Shown: piece after piece, positions 57,466 through 64,000 of the stretch
How positions within the stretch are numbered: the first letter of the stretch is position 1
Layout of the letters: every line of letters starts with the position of its first letter
DNA from: Photobacterium sp. CCB-ST2H9
Lineage (GTDB): Bacteria; Pseudomonadota; Gammaproteobacteria; Enterobacterales; Vibrionaceae
DNA: 64,000 bases
Direction: 5' to 3'
Assembly: GCF_023151555.2 (NCBI RefSeq)
Contig: NZ_CP100425.1
Location: 1,302,001-1,366,000, forward strand
The notes under the pieces: generated by a model
Told to the model about the DNA's origin: nothing
What the model saw: only the letters and a program-made list of their open reading frames with translations
Databases searched by the model: none
Position numbers and translations under genes: made by a program

Positions 57466-60324
57466 GTGAGTGTGTGGGACATCCTCGAGATAGAAGAAAC
57501 GAACGATGCGCAGGCAATTAAAAAAGCCTATCGAGTAAAGCTGCGACAGCACCATCCTGAAGATGATCCGGAAGGATTTCAGCGGGTCCGTGAAGCGTAT
57601 GAGAAAGCGCTGGTGTCTTTAAATCAGGTCAGAGAAAACGTTCAGGAAACGGTCCCGGAGACAGTATTGGAACTGTCGATTGAAGATGCCGCTGACACTC
57701 AGGCGGTACAGGAAGTCGGTGTGTCTGAGAGACAACCGGATCCACATCAACCGTTTGAGGAAGCGCTCCACAGACTTCTGTCAGATCCGGAACGTCGTTT
57801 TCAGCCTGAACAGTGGCTGAGCTGGATTGAACAGATTCAGATGTTGTCGATTTCTCAGCAACAGCATATCTCAGATGCAGCTGTCGACATTGTTCTGGCA
57901 AACCGCTGGTTGCCCGGCGCAGTCATTGAGTGGTTGTGGCAAGGGTTAAGCTGGCAGTTGCTGCTTACCGGCACGCAGCAGCAAAGCGAAGTCGGAGAAT
58001 TTCTGAACAGCTGGCGAAAACAGGAAATGTCCGTTGACCTGTCACATCTGAGTGTTTTGTCCGGCGCTGAACAGCGTGCAGCGCTGAGTTTTCTGCGTCC
58101 TTTCCATATTGCATTGGGGTACGGGGATACGGAAGCTCTGCGGCAAGTGGTGCATCAGCCGATGCCGGCTTTGGTGCTGCCGTCAGTTCAGTATCAGGTC
58201 AGTTTACTGCAAGCTTTCCTGGCCACAAATACTTACCCTGAAACAATCACAGGCCAGATGATTGAGCGCTTGATTGCATCACCTGCTGAGAGTCTGGCAA
58301 TCGAGCAATGGGAAGTCATTGGGGAAATTAGTGTCCGGCTGGGCCATGCAGAAGCAGTTGATCAGGTGACTGACCGCTTACTGACCCTGAATGCCTTTGC
58401 AGAAGTGGCAGAAATACAGTATCAGCGCACATTGGGTAATCAGAACATGCTGGCCTTATGTTATGCCTTCCTGCGGCAACAGTGGCAGCCGCTACCGCCG
58501 GTTTACTGGCGTGCGGAACGCAGGTTATTTCCTGCGCCTGAGTCAGATGTTGATCGCCGGCTTTTTGACTGGTTGTTTGGGCAACTGACTGAATATGATC
58601 ATCCGGCGTTTAATCACCGGCTTGATTTTGCCGGGCTGGACGGCTTGCCTGCACTGGTGGTGAAAGTCTTCTGGGCGGGCCGATCAGGTAGTTGGGCCTG
58701 GATCGAAAGTCTCAGGAAGCAGCTCTCCACAGCGGAAACTGACGCAGATTCAACGCGGTTGGTAACGCTGACACTGCACTGGATTGAGCAAAAACTGGCC
58801 TTGCAAACGGGCTGCCTGTCGCTGCGGCAGAAACTTTCGTCTTACGAAACAGATGCATTCTTTGATGTGGAGCCTCTGACGGGTGATGAAGTCAACTCCC
58901 AGACAAAGGCAGAATGGCTGCAATGTGTCATCCGTCATCCTGTTATTCCGGACAGTTGGTTTTACCGGTTAATGGATGAGGAAATTCTGGTCCGGGAAGA
59001 GCTCTGGGAAGTGTCGTCTTATCCCATGTATGCGGACTCACTCAGCTTTTTCAGATGTGCAAATCCGGACTTCCGTTTGTCCAGTTGCTGGCAGGATAGA
59101 CCTTTTGAAGGCATGTTTGACTGGACACTGTTCTGTTTCACACACATGTCACCAGTGGGTCTGGCCAGACAGGCAATTATTGATGCATTACCAGCATTGC
59201 CTGAGTCACAACGGGACGGACCCTTTGCCAAATTACTTCCGTTTGCCGCACAACCGCAGACCTATCTGCCTGATGCGCTCCGGGCACTGGATGAACATCC
59301 GGAACAGTTTGTGTTCCGCTCCATTGTTGATGCTCAAATCACTTTGCTGACGCGGACCTGTGATCAGCCACAATTAACTGAACTGGCCAAAGCCGGAGAG
59401 GTCGCAGCCTGTTGCGCCCTGTCTCGTCTACTGGAGCGTGAGCATTTCGATGAGGCGATTGTTTACTGGAATCTTACCGCTGCGGCGCTGGACCGACACC
59501 CGCATTTTGAGGATGTGGTTGCCTGGCAGCAGCAGTCGTTGCTGCGGCTGAGAGCTGAGAAAGGGCTGGAACAAGAAAGCTATCTGGTTACTGAACCAGG
59601 CTTTATGCATGCTCTGTTGACGAAAGATAAAGCGTGGTTTATCCCTCCGGCAGAGATGGCGGATTACTCTCCGGTTGATGAGGCAAAGAATTTTCATTAT
59701 CCGATGTATCATTTGCTGACTCAGCTTCATCTGGGGCTGGGCGAAAAAGGGTACGATCTTTCATCGTTGAAGATGTTCTCGCATCGGCGTGAGTTACAAA
59801 CGGATCTGCAACGCGAGACTACGGATGTCGCTATTGCGCATTTAGAAGCGATGTATCAGCGTCGGCTTGAACAGGATATTCAGGTGAAAGGTAAAAAAGC
59901 TGTGGCATTCAGCAAAATAAACTTGCTGTGTTTGCTGGTCGTCTTTTGTACCGCCTGGCTGTTCTCATTTCCTTCCACATTTGGTGAGCTAGGGAAGCAA
60001 GACATTTTTCACCTCAGCCATTCAGGCCGCTCCTTTGCGAAACTCTTTTTTACCCCGCTTTTTGTTTATCTGTTATGGCAGATATCATCTGCAATGATTG
60101 AAAAGCGGAATAAATATAAGTTTGTCCTTTATTCCGGGGCCGTGCTGTGGGTTGCTCAGAGCTCTCAATCTTTGTTTTGCGCGATTGTGACGATAGTGAC
60201 GCTTTTTTCAACCACCTATGGATTAACCGATCTGCTGGCAAATGGGGGGTGGGAAAAAAGAGTTGTGAAATCCCGGATAGTAAACTTACGTAAGGTGCTT
60301 GGGTTAAAAGAGAAAAAAAGATAA
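57466..60324 (+). CDS. J-domain membrane protein (DjlC-like), HPE variant
   Basis: 952 residues, GTG start. The first 50 residues form a J domain (VWDILEIEETNDAQAIKKAY, then LRQHHPEDDPEGFQ), but the HPD tripeptide that stimulates Hsp70 is HPE at residues 30-32. A long helical, repeat-like middle follows, and three to four membrane helices at about residues 818-925, with a basic tail. DjlB/DjlC-type proteins are cochaperones of HscC, whose gene lies at 62295. Length is well above E. coli DjlC. It is co-transcribed with the DUF1266 gene. Confidence 0.82.
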   Translation: MSVWDILEIEETNDAQAIKKAYRVKLRQHHPEDDPEGFQRVREAYEKALVSLNQVRENVQETVPETVLELSIEDAADTQAVQEVGVSERQPDPHQPFEEALHRLLSDPERRFQPEQWLSWIEQIQMLSISQQQHISDAAVDIVLANRWLPGAVIEWLWQGLSWQLLLTGTQQQSEVGEFLNSWRKQEMSVDLSHLSVLSGAEQRAALSFLRPFHIALGYGDTEALRQVVHQPMPALVLPSVQYQVSLLQAFLATNTYPETITGQMIERLIASPAESLAIEQWEVIGEISVRLGHAEAVDQVTDRLLTLNAFAEVAEIQYQRTLGNQNMLALCYAFLRQQWQPLPPVYWRAERRLFPAPESDVDRRLFDWLFGQLTEYDHPAFNHRLDFAGLDGLPALVVKVFWAGRSGSWAWIESLRKQLSTAETDADSTRLVTLTLHWIEQKLALQTGCLSLRQKLSSYETDAFFDVEPLTGDEVNSQTKAEWLQCVIRHPVIPDSWFYRLMDEEILVREELWEVSSYPMYADSLSFFRCANPDFRLSSCWQDRPFEGMFDWTLFCFTHMSPVGLARQAIIDALPALPESQRDGPFAKLLPFAAQPQTYLPDALRALDEHPEQFVFRSIVDAQITLLTRTCDQPQLTELAKAGEVAACCALSRLLEREHFDEAIVYWNLTAAALDRHPHFEDVVAWQQQSLLRLRAEKGLEQESYLVTEPGFMHALLTKDKAWFIPPAEMADYSPVDEAKNFHYPMYHLLTQLHLGLGEKGYDLSSLKMFSHRRELQTDLQRETTDVAIAHLEAMYQRRLEQDIQVKGKKAVAFSKINLLCLLVVFCTAWLFSFPSTFGELGKQDIFHLSHSGRSFAKLFFTPLFVYLLWQISSAMIEKRNKYKFVLYSGAVLWVAQSSQSLFCAIVTIVTLFSTTYGLTDLLANGGWEKRVVKSRIVNLRKVLGLKEKKR

Positions 60325-60332
60325 ACCACAGG

Positions 60333-60357
60333 AAAGAGGCCAAATGGCCTCTTTTTT
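60333..60357 (+). terminator. Terminator after the J-domain gene
   Basis: AAAGAGGCC-AAAT-GGCCTCTTT followed by further T residues, 8 bases after the stop. Confidence 0.9.
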
Positions 60358-60655
60358 ATTTGGCGGCGGCAAATTGTAAAATAAATGTTGCATAGAACAT
60401 GCGTTTGAAAAGATTGCATAGATTTTCATCAGAAACTGTCTTGATAAATAATTTCCAGATAATTCAATTGATTAGGCTGAGCTAATCAAGTAAATTCTGT
60501 CAGGATTTTGACGGGTGTTTCTAATGTTCCACTGCTGGGTAAGGTGTTTTTTATCAGTGGTGAGTTCAATTTTTCAACCTGACAAATGGTTCATGTGGTG
60601 AAGATAAAAGATGTGCATAAGTGATGTACATTATTGATCAAATAGTGGGGAAATA
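60358..60655. other. Promoter region of the lipoprotein pair
   Basis: About 300 AT-rich bases with no gene seen. GGGGAAA is the ribosome site for the next ATG. No operator or clear promoter could be fixed. Confidence 0.5.
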
Positions 60656-61354
60656 ATGAAAACAACAGTGAAATATTTGAAAGGGATTGTCATTTTTTGT
60701 TTTGCTCTTTTTCTGTCTGCGTGTGCGGTTACGCCTCAGCCAGCTGTCCAATTGGATAAAAATCTGCTTTCAAAAGATATGAAAATTGGTGTTGTTTATA
60801 TTCAGCCAGCGGACAAGCCGACAACACATATTTTTGGAGCAAGTTGTTTGCTTTGCTACGGTGTTGCTTCGGCATTAACAAGTGATCTCGATACGCATCT
60901 GGAAAGCACATTAACGAATGAAGAACTGGATAAAATCAAAGATCTGGTCCTATCTGAGTATGCATCAAATTCCAATCAGGTAAAACTGGTTGATTTGGGT
61001 ATGAATATTGAGGATCTGAAAGATTCAGATAAGGGGCTGGGTTATGCACAGAAAGACTTTACGAATCTTAAACAAACGATGAACCTGGATGTACTGGTTG
61101 TATTGCAGATTTCTCAGCATGGCGCATATCGTAGCTTTAGCAATTATTTCCCGAATACTGACCCTCAAGGCTATGTACGCGGTTTATTATATGCCGTTGA
61201 TCTGAACACAAATGCTTATGTTCAGTATTTAGAGATTAATGAAAAAGTACAGCCGAAGGGTAATTGGGATGAACCGATGAGTTTTCCAAGTGTAACAATG
61301 TCCTATTATCAGGCTGTTGAAAATGTGAAACATAATATCCAACAAGCGATTTAA
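60656..61354 (+). CDS. Lipoprotein, unknown function
   Basis: 232 residues. Lipoprotein signal: basic start, hydrophobic core, lipobox LSAC with the Cys at about residue 22. Residue +2 is Ala, so an outer-membrane location is expected. The mature part is mixed alpha/beta (KIGVVYIQPADKPTTHIFGA, LDVLVVLQISQHGAYRSF) and has a second Cys pair (CLLC). The family is not recognised. 17 bases before a second lipoprotein gene; probably one operon. Confidence 0.75.
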   Translation: MKTTVKYLKGIVIFCFALFLSACAVTPQPAVQLDKNLLSKDMKIGVVYIQPADKPTTHIFGASCLLCYGVASALTSDLDTHLESTLTNEELDKIKDLVLSEYASNSNQVKLVDLGMNIEDLKDSDKGLGYAQKDFTNLKQTMNLDVLVVLQISQHGAYRSFSNYFPNTDPQGYVRGLLYAVDLNTNAYVQYLEINEKVQPKGNWDEPMSFPSVTMSYYQAVENVKHNIQQAI

Positions 61355-61371
61355 GCAAGCAAGGTTAACAA

Positions 61372-62238
61372 ATGAGATTATATCAATTCTTCTTGACGTT
61401 AACCGCGGTTTCACTGGTGGGGTGCGGCAGTACCCCTTACCGGGATGACTATGCGAGATATACCAATCAGCTGTCGAATAGCACCATTTCAGAGTCTGAA
61501 TTTCAGTTCAGTTTTGTGGATGCCACATTCGTTGATATGCGGGGCGTATACCTGCCTGATGATTCAGTGGATTCGACGCCGATGATGTACCAGGGAGGTG
61601 CTGGAGTTGTCGGGTTGCTGGCACAAGTCGGTACTCATTCCGCTATCATTCAGTCCCAAAGAACTGAAAAACTGGCTCAGGAACAGGAAAAAGCCAACCA
61701 GAAAATCTTACCGCTCATTGATGTAACCAAAGATATTCCTTTAGCAGAACTGGTTGGGGAGTATGGGACGTCTTTATTTCAAGTCGCACCGGAAATGACT
61801 CAGACGTTCAGAGTCAAGCCTATATTTTTCAGTAATACTGACATGAATAAGCTGTCTTTGAAGTCGATTGTATGGTTGCCAAATGAAGATAATACTGATG
61901 TCACGTACAAGAATCTGATTCAGGTCTATGGACCTCATTTAGATGAATCGCAACGAAATGCTATTTTAAATGGCGATCGTAAACAGTTAGCACAATTATT
62001 ATCTTCTATGCTAAAGGGGACAATATACATCATTAAAAATGAGCTCAGTGGAAAGTATACTTCAGCGAAATCGAAGCAGCAGACCTTCCTGATAGAAAAT
62101 GATGCTGGGGTAGAAGCCATTCGGGGTACAGTCATTGAGGAGAAATGCGGATATCAAATCATCAAGGATATTCGCTCGTGGTACATCGCGTATCCTAAGC
62201 CAGAAACGACACTTCAAAACTTTACAACGCAATGCTGA
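61372..62238 (+). CDS. Lipoprotein, unknown function
   Basis: 288 residues with lipobox LVGC (Cys at about residue 18), followed by Gly at +2. A hydrophobic patch at about residues 75-90 (GGAGVVGLLAQVGTHSAIIQ) is followed by an amphipathic helix. The end of the protein has two cysteines (EEKCGY and a final TQC) that may pair. Family not recognised. Second gene of the lipoprotein operon, before the terminator. Confidence 0.75.
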   Translation: MRLYQFFLTLTAVSLVGCGSTPYRDDYARYTNQLSNSTISESEFQFSFVDATFVDMRGVYLPDDSVDSTPMMYQGGAGVVGLLAQVGTHSAIIQSQRTEKLAQEQEKANQKILPLIDVTKDIPLAELVGEYGTSLFQVAPEMTQTFRVKPIFFSNTDMNKLSLKSIVWLPNEDNTDVTYKNLIQVYGPHLDESQRNAILNGDRKQLAQLLSSMLKGTIYIIKNELSGKYTSAKSKQQTFLIENDAGVEAIRGTVIEEKCGYQIIKDIRSWYIAYPKPETTLQNFTTQC

Positions 62239-62275
62239 AAAAAGGGGGAATATGCCATCATATTCCCCTTTTTTG
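62238..62275. terminator. Bidirectional terminator between lipoprotein operon and hscC
   Basis: AAAAAAGGGGGAATAT / ATATTCCCCTTTTTT-type inverted repeat with a GCCATC loop, beginning at the stop of the lipoprotein gene. It can also act leftward on hscC. Confidence 0.9.
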
Positions 62276-62294
62276 TTGGCACGTTTTCAGTGTG

Positions 62295-63998
62295 TTAGTG
62301 AAATCCCCACATCTTCAATTGTTGCTCGATGTTTTTTCTCACATCGTTGATGGTTGACTCATGCTGGCTTTCCAGAGCCTGTGTGAAGTGCAGAATAAGC
62401 TGTTCGACCATTTGTCTTTCATGGGCCAGTTTTTCTTCATACAGCCTGTTGAGCCTTTCTGTCAGGGCAATATTCGGCAGTTTATCCCGCGGATGTGATT
62501 TGAGTTTGGCAAGCCGCTCATGGCTGGCGCGTTTGTCGGCATCGCTCATGCCGACAGGTGTCCGATCAATCACTTTCTGGATCGTGGTGTGGGTAGACAA
62601 AATGGTGACGTCGACTTCCAGCAAGCCATTGATGTCGTAACTGAAGCGCACATCAATAGATTCGGCTCCGGCCCGGTTGGCCGGTACTTCAATCTCAAAA
62701 TCACTGATGAAGATGTTTTCACGCGCCCAGAAACGTTCGCCCTGATACAGGGCAATGCGAACTTTGGTTTGCTGATCGTAGGCTGTACTGAAGCGTTCTA
62801 CCCGGGATGTCGGGATGACTGTATTCCGTTCAATGATAGGGCTGAACACATCTGTCTGGCCATCCCGGTTGGCAGCAATCCCCAGACTGAAAGGGCAGAC
62901 ATCAGTCAGGACGATTTCTTCAACTGCTGCGTCACGCAAACGACAGGCTGCCTGGGTAGCCGCACCCATGGCGACAACCAGATCGGGATCGAGTGTATTC
63001 TGCCCGAAGCGCCCAATCAGGCGTGTCGCCAGTTGTTGCACCTGACGAAGCCGGGTTGCTCCGCCAACGAAAATCAGCTCATCAATGTCTTCTGTACTGA
63101 TACGGGCATCACTCATTGCGCGACGCAATGGCTGAGATAATCTCAACAGGGTGCTTTTCCAAATCTCTTCCAGCTGAAAGGGAGTGAGGGAAATGTCCCG
63201 GTTAAATGGCTCCGCAAGACGAATGATGAAGTCCGGATCGTTTTGCTTTTTCGCTGTTTCACACGCACTGACGATTTTAGCCATGTCGTACAGACTGAGA
63301 TCGCTCGTGTTTGCTTTCAGCTGATCGATTACATATTCAGCGAGCTGACGGGTAAAATCTTCTCCGCCGAGCTGGTTATCACCAGCGGAGGCACGCACAT
63401 CGACAAAACCATCCTGATGTTCCACAACCGTCACATCAAAGGTCCCGCCACCAAGATCGAACACCAGAAAACGACGCTCATGGGTTTCGTGCAGGCTGTA
63501 TGCAAGACAGGCGGCTGTGGGTTCATTGATGAGTCTGACGGCGATCAATCCGGCCAGCTCAGCGGCCTGATGTACCTGCTTCCGTTGCTGGTCACTGAAG
63601 TAAGCCGGAACAGAAATCACCACTTCTCTGACACTTTCACCGAGGAAGGTTTCAGCATCATCTTTCAGGGATCGCAGAATTAATGAACACAGTTCAGTCG
63701 GAGTGTAACGTGCTTTGCCGAGCTGATAGGTTTTCTCTGTGCCCAGGAAGCGTTTAAAGGCTGAGGCAGTTTCCTGCGGACGTGTGATCAGGCGGGAGCG
63801 TGCCGCATCACCAATGAGGACTTGCCCTTTTTCATCAATACTGACTACAGATGGGGTCAGATAACTTCCCAGTGCATTGGGAATGAGCTCAGGCTTTCCG
63901 TGACGCCAGACAGCAATGGCACTGTTTGTTGTGCCTAAATCAATGCCGATGGCCAGTTCATTGTTCTTAATCACACTTTCATCCACTGCTTGCCACAT
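62295..63998 (-). CDS. hscC: Hsp70-family chaperone HscC
   Basis: 567 residues. Hsp70 nucleotide-binding domain landmarks are clear: GIDLGTTNSAIAVW, INEPTAACLAYSL, VFDLGGGTFDVTVVE and VGGATRLRQVQQL. The substrate-binding domain is short (ends at about residue 495) with a small helical tail, as in HscC rather than DnaK. The DUF1266 and J-domain proteins nearby fit HscC's known partners (DjlB/DjlC). The ATG at 63998 is close to the window edge, so a further upstream start cannot be excluded. Confidence 0.9.
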   Translation of the reverse strand: MWQAVDESVIKNNELAIGIDLGTTNSAIAVWRHGKPELIPNALGSYLTPSVVSIDEKGQVLIGDAARSRLITRPQETASAFKRFLGTEKTYQLGKARYTPTELCSLILRSLKDDAETFLGESVREVVISVPAYFSDQQRKQVHQAAELAGLIAVRLINEPTAACLAYSLHETHERRFLVFDLGGGTFDVTVVEHQDGFVDVRASAGDNQLGGEDFTRQLAEYVIDQLKANTSDLSLYDMAKIVSACETAKKQNDPDFIIRLAEPFNRDISLTPFQLEEIWKSTLLRLSQPLRRAMSDARISTEDIDELIFVGGATRLRQVQQLATRLIGRFGQNTLDPDLVVAMGAATQAACRLRDAAVEEIVLTDVCPFSLGIAANRDGQTDVFSPIIERNTVIPTSRVERFSTAYDQQTKVRIALYQGERFWARENIFISDFEIEVPANRAGAESIDVRFSYDINGLLEVDVTILSTHTTIQKVIDRTPVGMSDADKRASHERLAKLKSHPRDKLPNIALTERLNRLYEEKLAHERQMVEQLILHFTQALESQHESTINDVRKNIEQQLKMWGFH

Positions 63999-64000
63999 GA

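Overview
The window reads as chromosomal DNA of a marine gammaproteobacterium, most likely of the family Vibrionaceae (Photobacterium/Vibrio-like). The bioBFCD order, HtpX, a MocR-type regulator, and a DUF1266/J-protein/HscC chaperone locus fit this, and base composition is close to balanced. The genus is an inference from gene content and protein similarity as I remember it; no search was run.

Layout. 1-3706: the biotin operon bioB(partial)-bioF-bioC-bioD, tightly overlapping, closed by a hairpin terminator. 3736-9522: housekeeping genes (a membrane protein, an unlisted 51-residue protein, htpX, a PQQ-type sugar dehydrogenase co-transcribed with a MocR/GntR-aminotransferase regulator, and a divergent EamA exporter). 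9631-9801: a tRNA-Ser(UGA) with a clear promoter and terminator. Beyond it lies accessory DNA: a structured repeat containing an inverted, imperfect copy of the tRNA 3' end, then an AT-rich three-gene leftward operon (haem-oxygenase-like diiron protein, LuxI/thermostable-haemolysin-like acyltransferase, small membrane protein).

12205-29255: a giant 5529-residue Rhs/YD-repeat polymorphic toxin. It carries an ILEI/PANDER-like domain, a beta-sandwich-like insert, an Ala-rich coiled coil of about 1550 residues inserted between two YD repeats, a LysM domain, a Gly/Ala hydrophobic stretch and an AT-richer C-terminal toxin tip (ADP-ribosyltransferase-like at best guess). A small zinc-ribbon-like candidate immunity gene follows.

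29451-56220: the most unusual region. Two radical SAM proteins with an N-terminal SPASM-like cysteine module and two TPR proteins lead into one long, translationally coupled set: fliQ-fliR-flhB-flhA-flgF-flgG-flgA-flgH-flgI-flgB-flgC-fliE-fliF-(mini-fliG)-fliH-fliI-fliJ-fliK-flgD-flgE-fliM-fliN-fliO-fliP-fliA. A third TPR protein, a divergent SelO-like protein and a GT2 glycosyltransferase follow. The cluster has an export gate, ATPase, MS ring, rod, P/L rings and hook, but in this window there is no flagellin, cap, hook-filament junction, stator, FlgJ or chemotaxis gene. The FliG slot holds a protein of about 139 residues without room for the torque domain, FliM is short and lacks the N-terminal CheY-binding motif, and FlhB has NPTF in place of NPTH. 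The simplest reading is a flagellum-derived export device that is not built to rotate, linked to radical-SAM, SelO-like and glycosyltransferase modification enzymes. That function is inference.

56696-63998: a DUF1266 protein, a J-domain membrane protein with HPE instead of HPD, two lipoproteins, and on the opposite strand the Hsp70 HscC, whose start lies at the window edge.
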